Assembly (NCBI GenBank): GCA_014338405.1
Contig: JTDE01000430.1
Span: forward strand, 170,323 to 234,322
Direction of reading: 5' to 3'
DNA length: 64,000 bases
Source of the DNA: Paragonimus skrjabini miyazakii
Taxonomy: Eukaryota; Platyhelminthes; Trematoda; Plagiorchiida; Troglotrematidae
Positions 24,980 to 37,765 of the stretch are shown in pieces (the stretch's first letter is position 1; every line of letters starts with the position of its first letter). The translations under genes were made by a program, and so were the position numbers. The notes beneath the pieces were generated by a model, which saw nothing but the letters and a program-made list of their open reading frames with translations, was not told the DNA's origin and did no database searches.

Positions 24980-26094
24980 TTATAGGGATTTACTAGAACC
25001 GTTTATGTTATGTTTACGCATTCTGTGGCGAAGTTCCGTATGCCCGTTACTGAGAGAAGATTCCGTCAGTGTATGCACTTCATGTTGACTGGGTTCATCA
25101 TCCGTTTCACTGTCGGAATAACATTCACTTGGATGCTCCCATTCTTTGCGTCCAGCATACTTCAAAACCCAAGCGTGCCACAATAAGCTTACAACCTCCC
25201 CTGTCACAACATCGCCGGCATTCGCCGTCAATATATGGATTAGAAACACACCGTCAACTCGTAGAAATTTCTCCACAAATGTTTCCACGTTACTTCTTAC
25301 AGCTGGATCGACGGAATCATGTGACAACGAGGATGTTTTGCTGGACGTCTCCGACTCCGGCTCACTTTTCTCTTCTGGTGGACGCAGACGGAGGTATTTG
25401 TAAATAATGGCCGTACGGCGACGTTTAGTTCCAATACGAATCAGCCACACTGGGATGCTAAGCAAGGTAAGTAGCATAACCATAGTGATCCAGAAGTAAA
25501 GGAAGATGTAGATTTTTTCGTTAAACATATTGATCGGGAGTGCACAAACACCGAGGTAGAAATTTCCTTTCGTTCCCAGATGTCTTAAGCTAATCGGACA
25601 ATATGCCTTTCGAGGAAAGTATAACGTATCTGCCCAGTCACTGCCTGAAAGCAAACTGCCGAACATTTTTCCTTCAAACGGGAAAAGTGCTTGATCATAT
25701 CCCAGAAAAACTTTCATGAAGTACAACTGAACCACAGTGTTTATGAAATAAGCTAGCTTGATACAGAAGTAACTTAGAACAATCCATGTACCGAATCGCT
25801 TGCTGACAAATAGGAAACTCAGTGCACTGGCAAGCCTACGTCTAAGATTGGCAAAAGTGCCATGTCGGTAGTCTCGGTGAGCGAACAGTAACATTTCGAG
25901 TGTATGCGCCACTTTCCCAATGGATACATTGCGTGCCGAGCGAGTAGAGGCCACCAATGCATGATTTGCCTGGCTGACGAGCACGTTTAAATCTGTGCCT
26001 AGGCGATTAAAACTAACACTCTGCCATGCCAGGCGTGGCAGATAAAACATGATGCATTGTATAGCCAGTATAAACGGGACCCATTGATAATAAT
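24980..26094 (-). CDS. Innexin B, exon 2
   Basis: Second and last exon of an innexin, a four-pass gap-junction or hemichannel protein of the plasma membrane. The acceptor is strong (TTCTCTCTTTCCCTCCTATAG), and the joined codon A|AT gives Asn before the signature YYQWV. Numbered on the joined 476-aa protein: TM2 about 111-129 with the conserved Tyr-Leu-Pro, TM3 about 207-231, second extracellular loop Cys at 271 and 289 (17 residues apart), then LPINMFNEKIYIFL leading into TM4 (about 301-325). The cytoplasmic tail has an acidic, Ser-rich insert (EEKSEPESETSSKTSS) absent from innexin A, then the family block FLRVDGVFL and NAGDVVTGEVVSLLW. It ends SSKSL, with no class I PDZ ligand. Family assignment is near certain; the cell type and pairing partner are unknown. 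Confidence 0.95.
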
Positions 26095-27115
26095 CTATAG
26101 GAGGGAAAGAGAGAAAACAAGGCAATGGCAGTAAGGAGCCAGACTCTCAATATTTCGTTTATATGGGAGTACTTTTGTAAGATAGGTTCATTTTTCATGG
26201 GACCCGGTGAAAATTCAATATTTCAATCCGTACGCAAAAAGTTACACAATGTGCCACAATTATGACGCCAGCAAAGTTTGACCAACATTGTGATAAGTTT
26301 TCCTGAATCAACCTGGTGTTTGCGTCAGAAGTTGACAACTTTCAGTGCAGCTGAGATTTTCCCACTGTTACGCCAACTAAGAGCTGAGAGTGGTCGCCTC
26401 ATATTTATAGGATTACATTTGGTGACAGCGTCTTTTACACCTGTACTAAATGTATAACAATATGAAATTTGCTCATTTTGAAGCTGGTATCATTGCTTAT
26501 CAGCTTGGTTGACAACAACCCAGTGGATAAAATTCACAAACCAGTTTATTCTGAAAACTGGCAGGTCGTAGTCATTTTTTGCATTTTTACAATCGTGACT
26601 AGCTTATTTTGAGTGAAATTTGACCTAGTTTCTGCGTGTGATGGTTCTAATACAGCAGAAATTACATATGATTCCGGGAGATAGGAGCTCATCATGAAAC
26701 GCTACATTTGAGCCTGTGAAATATACTTTAAGAATAAACTAACTGAAAAAATAAGCAGACATTAATTTTAAGCGAGACCATTAAGAAATTAGAAGTCTGA
26801 AGTGAGTTGCGGCGTACGCCTTATTAGACGGGATATGGTGCTTGGGTTTCCATTGACTATAAATTACAAGTTAGTCTAGCTATTCGCTCCTTAAAGACAT
26901 CGACCTCTGCAGCCTTTGAATAGTTACCACAAGTAGCTACATTTATGCTGTCCAGGACAGATTATTGGCGGAGGTTGGTCGGATCCAGTGAAAGGAAGAT
27001 TAATTCCATTGATCTGAATGGTTGAAACTATTAATGATAGAGGAAAATGGTGTACGGTTACGAAGTTAATGGTGTGAATAGCCGAAAATGATGTGGCTTT
27101 AGTGGTCATACTTAC

Positions 27116-27178
27116 AGATACTTTTATCCAGGTGCCGAAATATATGATCATGAGAATGTAAAATCTCGACTGTTGCAT
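27116..27178 (-). CDS. Possible signal-peptide exon inside the innexin B intron
   Basis: The ATG at 27178 begins MQQSRFYILMIIYFGTWIKV, a plausible signal peptide, and codon 21 is followed directly by a strong donor (GTAAGT, 27115). No matching downstream exon was found. Its phase (0) does not fit innexin exon 2, so it is not an alternative start for that gene. The read-through frame stops after 84 codons. Confidence 0.2.
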
Positions 27179-28105
27179 ATGTGAGGAATGACTAGTCGTT
27201 AATTGATATGTGCCTTGATGTACTGTTGTCGTTCTCTAAGTTACAGCATTAGTCTGGTTAAAACCTTATACGGACTACTGTCTAGACATGAATATAGCAA
27301 CAACCTAAGTAACCAGCCAACTTTAGCGTGTGCGGGATGCCTTGAGTGTGACAGAATTCGGAAGGTTTGCACAATAGCCAGAAGAAGTTACATAAATGCT
27401 CGGAACAAAAATGGAAGCTATACAGTCCTTTAACTTAAGGCAGTAGCACCAAAATTGAAAATCATAACGTTGGAGTGGTCTTATTGCAGACGTCCTTATT
27501 GTACAATATCCTAGTAAGCCATTATGTGATAAAACGGTGTTCGCATTAATTCTGGCCACGTTGTACTCTATCATGGATAAAGCTGGATTGACCTTTGCAA
27601 ATTGCTTCGGTTTTGGTCAAAAACATCTAGCATTATAATTCCAAAGTAGATTATGTTGATCTATCAAAAATGTGCAAGATTTCATTTGGCCAACCGAGTT
27701 ATAATCAATAATCGACTGAAGTGTGGTAAAGTGATAAGTAGGTGAACACAATTCGACCCAACAAGATAGACTGTTCCTGCTATTAATCCGTGGTTTTAGT
27801 GAATAATAACACATTCTTTTCAATACTTTGAATATGCTGGACACAGTCATGAGAAGGAGTGCGTAGGAAACGCCGAGAACAGACTTGTTTGCTACGCGTT
27901 TCTTCTGATAACACATTTACCGAAAGCATTTAGTGATTCAAGTGGTCAGGCTATGGTTAATTTAACAAAAATGCAGAGAACGTGAACAAAAAGTTTTGTT
28001 GCCTAAGAGATGTTCCAGGGAAACTTGAGGATTTAATGACCATCCCTTGCTTGCAATATTTGTGTCGTACAGAATGGATACTGATAATGTACGAAAACGA
28101 CAGAA

Positions 28106-28516
28106 TTATCTATCCGAGATCTCTAGTATATACCATGGGTAGTTCAAAAGCAATGTAGGTGCGTGTTTAACGTCAGTGGCTTGACTGTTCACTAGCCAAA
28201 CTGTACTGATGACCGAGCTAACGGTGCGTTTACTGAGAGACTCCGGACAATATTCGGCGATCTGCTCGGACAGTATCCGCAGTGAAGCAGATGAACTAGC
28301 GTAGAGGAAACGTAACATTGTAACATTGAACCCAAGCAATACAAACGTTGTTACATCTAACTTCCGAACTTCTGCAATATCGATGAATCTCGGTACTTGT
28401 TCGAAGTGCAACAGTGACACACATCGTGAAGGTGTTATAGCAGCGATCAAGTACTGCCACTGTCTACAGTTTTCACCTACACATTTTAGTAATTCCAGCA
28501 CATTTTTGTGAAACAA
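28106..28516 (-). CDS. Unrecognised 136-codon frame in the innexin B intron
   Basis: The longest non-innexin open frame in the window, starting with ATG at 28516. Its middle looks protein-like, with regular hydrophobic heptad-style spacing (RFIDIAEVRKLDVTTFVLLG, then LSEQIAEYCPESLSKRT), suggesting an alpha-helical domain. A possible acceptor (CTGTAG) lies just inside the start, and a weak donor (GTATAT) near the end after NYPW, so it may be an internal exon rather than a complete gene. The helical repeat style is loosely reminiscent of FAST-kinase-like proteins, but I cannot assign it. Confidence 0.3.
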   Translation of the reverse strand: MFHKNVLELLKCVGENCRQWQYLIAAITPSRCVSLLHFEQVPRFIDIAEVRKLDVTTFVLLGFNVTMLRFLYASSSASLRILSEQIAEYCPESLSKRTVSSVISTVWLVNSQATDVKHAPTLLLNYPWYILEISDR

Positions 28517-31500
28517 ACGGACGTTCTATCGCACACATGCTATTAAACAAGGTGGAAAACGTGTATGAAAAAATTGCGAAGCATTCCGTATAATACTGAT
28601 AAAAAAAGTATTTATCTATATTCTGCATTAACAAACGTATTAATTGATGCCTCTTCAGAAACTACTGAATACTCTTTTGAAATGCGTATTAATGTTACAA
28701 AATTATTTGTATGAAACAGCGTTCACTACATACAACAAGACAACCGAAATTGCATATGCTACCACGAAATCCAGTTGACATTGATTATGCGTGCATGATC
28801 TTGAAGCCTAATGGAACTGTTGACTGCACTCTAGCTAGCAAGCTACTGAACAAGAAAATCGATAAAACTTACGATAGCTTATTGACGTAGAAAGATCATG
28901 AAACAATTGTGTATTCAAGAAACACTTTCAGTTTTTGACCTGGCTAATAGGAATAGTGTGCATATACCTATCATTTTGTTGGTCAAAATGATAAAACTCT
29001 GATTTAAACGCCCTGAAGGCATGTTGTCACCACTATTATTGTTGTAGACATGAATGCGTTCTCCAATTTCACCCCTGACGTCCTTTAAGTAATGAATTGA
29101 TACTTCCTAGGCGACGTAAGATATTACACATACTGAATCAAAAAGCAACAAGTCAAACAAAAACACTCAACTTCCTTGAGACATTACAAGTCCATTTGAG
29201 AGCAGTCCTTGGAAATTGCCACTACTGAGGCCAGGAGTGGTCTGTTGCACCTAATTCGACAGATCTGAATTAGTGGTATGTAAATAGACTATTTTATTAT
29301 GTCATATGTACGCTGAACAACATAAGCTTTCCCATCCCTCTGGCAATCAGAAAAGCACAATATTTTACTGCACACTTTACTTGCACCGTCGATAAAAGTA
29401 GGGTTTTAATAGAGAAAATGGTTTCAACAAAGTAAATCTTCGATTGTGATAAAACGTTATCACAATAACAGGGTTATACTTGAAAGAATACAACGATCGG
29501 GATGTTTTTACGTCCGGATGAGTCAAGCAGCTTGTTTTCGTGTTTTACTTCTGATAGATGCGTTTATGCTGTTATCTCATTGACTGACTGTTAATCATGC
29601 GATGTTGTAAAGTACTTTCTGCTCAAAGTAGAATGAACCATTATCAACTTATGCACAAGTCATGCGACTGAACAAAACCAAATTAGTATCAGACAACGAT
29701 TTTAAAGTAATGACTACCCTCGTAGATGTCCAGTAAGAATGAGCAGATAAAACTAAATATGTGCTGACTAGAAGCCCAAACTATCCCTGACACAGAGGTC
29801 TGTGTATAGTTGGAAAAGAATTGGAAAATCTGCGCCAAATAACTTGATTTCTGCATAAAAGTTTTAGCCTTAGTGTGACAGTGCTCAGTGATATGCTGTT
29901 AGTACTTACTCAATCTTATCTCAACTATGTAGAGAAATTAATGAAACGAAATCAAAATTTTCGCACATCAACTTATCACAGTCATCATATGTGAGTAGGG
30001 GAATAAAATTATCAAAATTGGCCCTCACCTGTTGTTTGCTGACTCCCCAGTCGTTCAGATGTTGATTACGTCGTCCCTTTTTTAACAGTGTGTACTTTTA
30101 AACATGTGCCCAGCGATGAGGAGCATCCTGAGAAAGGAACAACCTATCAAAATTTCTGAAAGAAAGACTCACTTGTGTTCGGTGTTGGTCACCCACTCCC
30201 GTTGACATGATGCGAACAGAAGTGGCAGATTACGTAAACGTTCCTGAGTAGATTTTCCCAAAGCTGGTGCACATCGGTGCCAGCAAGGCACATTTTGTCA
30301 CTTTGTTATGCATACACGGTGGCAACCATGCACTCGGCTAATTGTATTACTTACGCCCACATTATGGGAAACAATCTGTCAAGCATACAAGCTTAGACTC
30401 TTTGATTCAACTGGGAAGAAACCATCTGGTTATTTCTTAGGTTTCGCTACAGTCCCCACCGAGGTCATGATTGATGTGGTCCAATAAACAAACTAGCACC
30501 TCTTCCAAAAAACTAAACAGCTCACGCCATGAATAAGGCTGTTTACCTGTTAAAACCTCATAATCTTGAAACTCCTTCCGCTTTTGAAGTTTCTTGAAGT
30601 GATTATTAGAAACTGATTAATTGATCAAAGTACATTCGGGGAACTTTTTCTATTGGACCAAACGCCTCAAAGCAGGAAAATTAGGTTGCTTCATTGCTTT
30701 CTTTTCATCTCAGGGATAACATTCGCTAGATATACTGAATCTGTTCGGCCATAAACCTTTTGTTTGGAAACATTTTCCAGCACTCGACGTTTCTTACCGT
30801 GGTCGATGATGTGTTAGTCTCAAAATTACTAAACATCATAAGTAGTTTTGCTAATCTAGAATTTACTCCATTATTAAAACTATGGGTTGCTCAACATATT
30901 TTGGACAAAGTTGATTTTGTGCAGAAATATATTATGTGAATTCATCAACTAGATAACTATCTTATTTTTCACGCAATACCACAGTTGGTCGTCACATGAA
31001 TTCGGCTTGGAAATAGAAGTTAACTTTGACATCAGGATAGATTTCAGTGTTAGTCTGCTTAACAAAGTACATTGCCTGAAGGACAAAACATTCTTTGTTG
31101 TAGTTTTTCTTTAAGTTCTCGTAAGACACACTGCAGTAGCGGCGTACTAATTTAGCATTTTAAAAATTAGACATTTTGATATATTGGTTCTGTCATTGCA
31201 TCAGAGCTTGATGGCAAAATTATGGGTAACATGTTGGATATCTCTGTGTTGAGGCAGTTGCGTGGCACTTTGTCTCTTAAAAAGAAACCGGCATTCCTGG
31301 GCTACCATTGTTTCAGTCTGTTGAGTTCAACAATTCTGAACTATGGATGCATTCACTCAGGCAATCTGCGAATGCATGCAGGGGTAGGAAGGCTGGTGTA
31401 TTTACAACCCACAGAAATAATTGTGTATATTTATGGCACAAGTGTAAACTGAGTGGAACAACAGCATCAATTTTTTCAAATCGTTTACCGATGGCAAATG

Positions 31501-34500
31501 TTGATGATTCAAAGTCGTTTTGTTAACGTTGAAAGCACCTTTATCGATATATTTACCCAACATATTAGACAACCTGAACATGATACTTTTACGTCACCTT
31601 CGGCCATACCTCCGCTTTTTCCACAAACGAACCTGCACGATTAAATTTAAAAACTTGGAAATCATGCTCACTTTGAAAGAAAGTATGTTTTATTTGCCTG
31701 CCTACGATCTAGGCTAATCATTTAAAATCTTGAATTCTCCATCTTGCGACAAGCCTACAAGTTGCGCCACACTATAGCCTGTAACGTACGTTACAGTAAC
31801 AGCTCGCCATATGTATGGTGTCATCGACGTGGCTAGCGTTTTGTTTTGAATTAACCGTTGGCTTTACTCATTATTCAGTCACTCCTAAGTTAACTCTTTT
31901 ACCATATTTACTTCCTGAGCGATACGCGCCGGGCAATTTGACCACAGTGCTCTATGCAGCGCGTGATTTCACTGGTCTTAACAAGGTCTGCTTTGTCGTC
32001 TATCACTTCACGTTGGTTAGAACTGTTGGTTCACACCACTAAGAATTTTGAATTTGTTTCATCTAACGATGAACCCAGGCTTTTGGCCACACATCTTATC
32101 ACGAAGCGTTATCGTGCGTGTAGATACTGGTGATGCCAGTAACAAACTATGTGTCTGTAAGAGACTATAGTACACACAAGGTTGACAGTCGTAGGTCAAT
32201 CGTTACTTATCACCGTGCTTGCTGCATGGTGACCTTTACAGGTGTATCGAGAACAAAAGTGCGAACGTAATTGTAAGCTGCTGAACATTAAACCTGCTGG
32301 ATACAAATAAATTAATAGTATGAGACTGGTATGGTATGGGACGTGAGAAAATTGCAAAGAATGTAACATTTGTTTGGTGTGAAAATCCAAGCAGTTGTGT
32401 ATATTAAGTTGTAGTAATGTACTGATGGTCTGCCTGAGAGACTATAATTGGGAGTCCCACGAACAAGCTTAATTCCATTTAAACAATTACAAGGCTCTTA
32501 AATTCACCGTTACAGGGCAGATCGAACAGGTGATTATCGTTGAAGACAATAAGCCATATAATGCTTCGCAGGTGACAACCTGTATTGGTAAACTGTTACA
32601 GTTTTGCTACATCATTGATTAGAGATGTGTGCAAGCAAGGGTACTACACCAGTTTTAATTTCATATGTAGTAAATAAATTTAGTATTTATATAAAATAAA
32701 ATCATTTTTAAATAACTCACCAACAAGTCGTTTCCTGATGGTATTGAGAAGGTTATGGCTTTCCCAACCCTACCACGAACTATGCTACAGGCGTGGACTG
32801 TGAAAGGTCAGTAGTGCTGATGTTGTTGAAGAACAAGGCAATCCTTAAACCGTACGTCCTACGGCTAATCATTCGGGAAAAACTCGGCGTTGCACGAATT
32901 GGGAAATTGGGTGTACTTAAAATATGGCATGGTCCAATGAAACATGTTTATGTCATAAATACAGCAAATAATAAAGTATGTCTGTAAACTATTCACAAAA
33001 TCACTGGCTTTTAATAGGAATTACGGGTTTTGATTAGGTGATTAATCAAAACTACAGAGCCATCGGTTCAAATTTACAGTATAGTCATTGTGTCTATTTC
33101 TGAGATGATGGGATCAGACTTGGCGTTACCCGTTTTACTGTAGCCGAATGTTTGTATGCTATAATTCCATCGTTCCTCATATGAGGACGGTGACATAGTG
33201 AATTAGTTGGGTGGACCGAATTCAAGTTGTAATCCGACAAAGATTTTGCTGCGCAGTAGCTTTATTTACAGCTAAAATAGATTCTGCGGAATCCTGTCGA
33301 GAAGACCTGAATTAGAAGTATGAATAGGCGCGACGTTATTGGTTCAATGTGAGTGACGTTAGATTTATACCAACTCAAGTCCAGACCGTTCAACAGCAGA
33401 CATGAAAAGCTTCGGCAAAATTATAGCTGCCCACTTACAGCAGGTCTGCGGACTTAACAGTTGAACAAAACATACAAAGTCATTTCATTGTCGAGGCTCA
33501 CACAAAAGATAATTTTAGACGGCGATACAAATTTAATTTGTTTCATACCATTCATGTTGGCTAGCAATTTTTGAGGGGGATAACATTTTTTCTATTCCGT
33601 TTCAGCACAGTTTCCAACTAATGTACGCCGGTTGAAACATTTTTCAGGATGCAAACCGCTTTCAGTTGTGAATAGTTTTGAACCCAACTAAATATAACCC
33701 ATTGCCATTCGACAAGTCTATCAGAACCAGTGTCCACGTCCAGATTTGGAAATGTTCATGAAACCATCTATTGAAAGAGGCAGCTTAGTTACTGGATCTT
33801 CTCTTGAAGTGGGGGTAGAAAACAACTTATCACTGTAAGAGCACGTGGCTCAGAATTCAGGCGCAATCATTTTCTCATAATTATCGTGAAATCATTCGTG
33901 TAGTGGTTCGCCTATGCGTCTAAGGGGTGTAAAAGCCGGCTGTGAACTTCGGCATTCTGTCCTCCTAAAATGTCCACTACTTGAAGGACAACCAAAAATA
34001 ATAGCATCTTCGTCTGGTCACGTAAAGTTTCTACATGACAACCCACATTTATATCCGATCACATATCATAGTGTTCGTCCCAGATCGATTTCACTTTCAT
34101 CAGTCAGATCATAATGTATATCAGTAAATTATTGTTAATCTTTCTTTAGATTTCATAAGTAACATCGCCGACACACGGGTTCTGTAGACAGTTCGGGTTA
34201 CCTCACGCCATTGAACTCACTGCCTGACCGGTTTTACACAATCAGATTTTGTAGTAGAGCACTAGTCAGTTGAAGACACCTATTGAACTATGCTCTAATG
34301 AACTACTCGTATCCTATGGGTAGTCGGCGTCTTAACTACATTCTATCTACTAAATGCATTGCGTAACCCCTCGTGATTAACCATGTGTAATCCTGCCGCG
34401 ATTCTTGACAGTAATCTGCCGCGGATGGTTCCGGTCATATCCACGATGTGCTAGCCGGTGAGTTAGAAAAACTTAGAACTAGAAAACTTACGAATTACTT

Positions 34501-35298
34501 CTATCAAACATGGGAAACATAGTAAACAGAAGATGTCAATTAACGAATAAAACTTAATTGAAGTAAAACCTCGAAGCATTCACTTGTACATCGTAAACAA
34601 AGTGTTTTAATTTGTAAAAAGGTTGAGTAGTGACCATGTGTGAGAGATTATGTATATCGCGTACTGACTACATGGACGAGGATAGACGCAACTGAAACGT
34701 TTTAGAACTAAGGTGATATAATTGGGGAAAAGATTTTGTAGTTAGAAGCAATGCAAAGTTTAGTGAATAAATGCGCAGGAGTCAATATAGACACTTAAAG
34801 GACGTGTAAAACAGATGAAGTCGCCTAGACAAAACTGCTGGTTACTCTATCAGATGTAATACAGTACATAAAGGAATTGTATTGAACAGCTATTTAAACC
34901 TGAAATCGACAAAAAACGCTTTCCAAAATGCAATATGAACTTCATGCATTCCAGAGAGTGTAGTAAATTGTCTTATTGGTCGGAAAGAAAACTTTTAAAT
35001 AGAGACATGGTTCTCGTTGGTATCTTGCATACGATCGTCTTATGCATCAGGATGTTCAGTAGGAAACCACTTTAATCGGTCTTGTCAGTAATTTCACTAG
35101 ACAAGAATACTATACGTGCCAAACTGATGAGCGAAAAGAAGAACGAAACCGGGATCCGTGCAATTATTTTAAACCGCACCAGTAAAACGTCAAATGAATG
35201 CGAGAGCTATGATTGACCGGGAGTGCAATATAAATCATAGTAAATGTAAACATATCAAACAATCTCATAAAGTTTTAAGTTCAATTGCTGAAACTCAC

Positions 35299-35614
35299 TG
35301 ATTCGTCTTTCTTTAGATAATTGTTCGAATTCGTCTTCGGTTTGTGGTATAGATTCATTTGCCCTAATGGGGATGGTTCCGAGGACCCAGCATGCAGACT
35401 CTACATAATTCTTGAAATTAGCACCTTGCGGTGCTGTTGGCATGTGACAAGCTATAGGTCGGAACAGGTAGGTCTTAGTAGTAACCAATATTGCGAATCC
35501 AAGCAACAATATGTAGGAGTAGATGTAGCTGAGGCGATCGACCCAGTCGTCAACACCGATCAAGGAAGTCAAACAGTATTTATTATATAGACTGATGAAA
35601 TCCACTCCACTCAT
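35299..35614 (-). CDS. Innexin B, exon 1 (start codon)
   Basis: Encodes residues 1-105 plus the first base of codon 106. The ATG at 35614 has A at -3. The start MSGVDFISLY and the VDDWVDRLSY block are typical innexin N-terminus. TM1 spans about residues 31-50. The first extracellular loop has the two conserved Cys (56 and 75, the second in CWVLGTIP) and an N-glycosylation sequon NES at Asn86. The donor is A|GTGAGT at 35298. A possible AG acceptor (GTTCAG) sits one base before the ATG, so a 5' UTR exon may exist upstream. Exon length (316 nt) and phase equal those of innexin A. Confidence 0.95.
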
Positions 35615-37411
35615 TCTGAACGGATTACTTTCTGAAAGTGAACAGAAATTCGAAAAAAAGGTCGTCTACTTAGACGGCACAAGTAGTGACATGCCTAAGC
35701 AAATACGGGCCGTTTGACTTAACCACGGGTCTATTCAGTCAAGGCGAATCAGACAAGGAGAGAGTGTAGACATGGAGCCATCACAATGAATTGCTAACAC
35801 TGTGTGTGGGCGTTGACTAAAAGGACTCCTGAGAGACTTCGGTCACCGATATTTGAATGTCGACACTGGGACATGGTCGTGATGGCTATACTGAATGTGT
35901 GGTGTGCTCAAGGAACAACAGAGATCTAATGTCGCAGTATGTTCCATCTACTATGGATCGTAAAGGTTGCACCACTAAAGGGTAGCCTCATATACGGCCT
36001 GTCAAATTCACGTTTTAAGTGATAGATATGCACAGAAAGGTTGGTTCCAGGCACCTTCTGGGGAAAGTTTTGGTTGATTGGTTTTGCAAGCCGTGTAGCT
36101 CTCGGTGAACAAAAGGGCAGCATTCTAACGAACATTTAGTTCTAACAGACAAACTAGCTACGATAGTAATTGTTGTGTGGTGATAGTTTAATGGCAGTAT
36201 ACATCACTGTCAAAAACGGTGTATGTGCAATTGGTGAACATGGTTTCATCGAAGTGCACTGCGTCCACCGAAGGCACATAACTGTGAGCAAACAATTCAC
36301 TCATCCGTTACGGACAGGTAATTTCAAATTGACTTCAAATTCCACACTGTTTCTTAGTAAGTATAATTACACTGTCCGTTCCTATTTCCCTAACATGTTG
36401 CCCATTGTTGTCTGTTCCCAATGACGAAACCAGCTCCAGTCACTGATTTTAAGCATTGAGTTTTTATTCACGAAGTTCTTACCAACTAACGACTGAAGTA
36501 AAAACTTCTCATTCAGCATGCTAATGCTTCAAACTACGACCGACATCGTATTGAAAATAGAATATTGAATTGTTCGTAATTAATCTAATGGAGCATCCAT
36601 TTTCAGAGTACAAATGAAGCATAGAATAAGGTCAGAAGGGGAAATTTACGTCTCCTTGAGAGTAATAAAATGGCGCTTTGGCAAAATAAAATAGATACGT
36701 CTTTGTGAGCATTGGATAAAATTGCTTCCACAGTAGGTGCACAAGCTGAGTCTGATCTTCTACCGAGCATTTCCGGAGAGTATTCATGCAACTGAGCTTG
36801 AGACTTTTAAAAAACCACAAATAAATAATCTAACAAAACTAAAGGATATTTTCTGAAAAGTTTATGTTAATCACTGTTTTACTTTGAATAACCAGGACTA
36901 AATAATCTGGCGATGACCTCTCAGACGTTCTTTGATCCCGTTCCTTAGAGCCTTATCTGTCGATCCAATAAGCGGGAAACTCATGTTTCTGTAGAATACG
37001 GTTTGTAAATTACGTAGCAGTAGTGTACCGTTGCAAGTGAGTTTACAGTTACGGGTTTGGAAATTGAGCTATTCAAGTATTTGTTAGCTAGTAATATCAG
37101 CCCACATAGATCTGCCTCACTGCAAGAAAAGAATTTGTAGAGATAACGGTCTCCCTAATAAAACTGCACAGTGCTAAAATTTTTGAGTTAAGGACATGCG
37201 AAGCATCTTCTGGTACCCAGTTGCAAATAAAATACGCCAACTGTCTCAAAGTAAGATTATTCCGGAAGTAACAGCTGATTAGCTTTTTTTACATAAGCTA
37301 GAAGGCATTAATTGCTAAGTTAATCGGATTCCACGATTTGCTTATAAACACCTAAAATTTAGGCATAAATAATCACAAAATGCCCTCTCACACACAGTCG
37401 AACTTCATAAA
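35615..37411. other. Upstream flank of innexin B
   Basis: This region should hold the innexin B promoter and any 5' UTR exon, but I see no clear TATA or initiator signal. Short frames on both strands are not supported. Confidence 0.4.
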
Positions 37412-37765
37412 GATTGAAGATCACCCACAATTGATCGCAGCTGTTGCGTTCCCATAGACTTTCCAGTCGGCCACTTCCAAACAGCAGAAGCACTAGACTC
37501 GAGTTTCGCTCTCATTAGAACTCGTAAATAGTGCATATCACCGCCACTGCCGCGATTAGAATTCCGGCCACGTTTTGATGGGGCAACCTTGTTGACCACT
37601 GCGCCATTGACCTCACTTTAGGCACGACCGAATTATCACATATGGACACTCAACCACTTTCGCTCGTGAGTAATGATCAGATTGCTAGATCGCCTCGAGA
37701 GGAGACACAGTTACTGTCTGTTAACTTCAATCGATGACCCCTCGACTACGACTTCCCTCCAAGTT
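37412..37765 (-). repeat. Hammerhead SINE-like element, copy 4 (near full length)
   Basis: Same module order as the element at 8306-8650: tail, 45-nt hammerhead unit, tRNA-like module with a perfect A box (TGGCGCAGTGG, 37596-37606), and upstream segment to about 37765. It lies upstream of innexin B, in the same orientation as that gene. Confidence 0.75.
37490..37534 (-). ncRNA. Hammerhead motif, copy 4 (core mutated)
   Basis: Stem I GCACUA/UAGUGC is perfect, GAAA is intact, the cleavage triplet is GUC, and stem II (GUUCU-AAUG-AGAGC) still pairs. The core CUGACGA has become UUUACGA, changing two invariant bases, so this copy should not self-cleave. Confidence 0.65.

Larger units (their letters stand above)
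26095..35298 (-). other. Innexin B intron 1 (9,204 bp, phase 1)
   Basis: Starts GTGAGT at exon 1 and ends with a polypyrimidine tract and TATAG. Inside are two weak minus-strand coding candidates (27116-27178 and 28106-28516) and several short plus-strand frames near 31220-32040 without clear support. No recognisable transposon was seen. Confidence 0.8.

Noticed and set aside
25069..25407. Plus-strand 112-codon frame opposite innexin B exon 2
   Set aside because: It is the antisense shadow of the conserved innexin coding sequence and has no features of its own.
35321..35590. Plus-strand 89-codon frame opposite innexin B exon 1
   Set aside because: Antisense shadow of exon 1.
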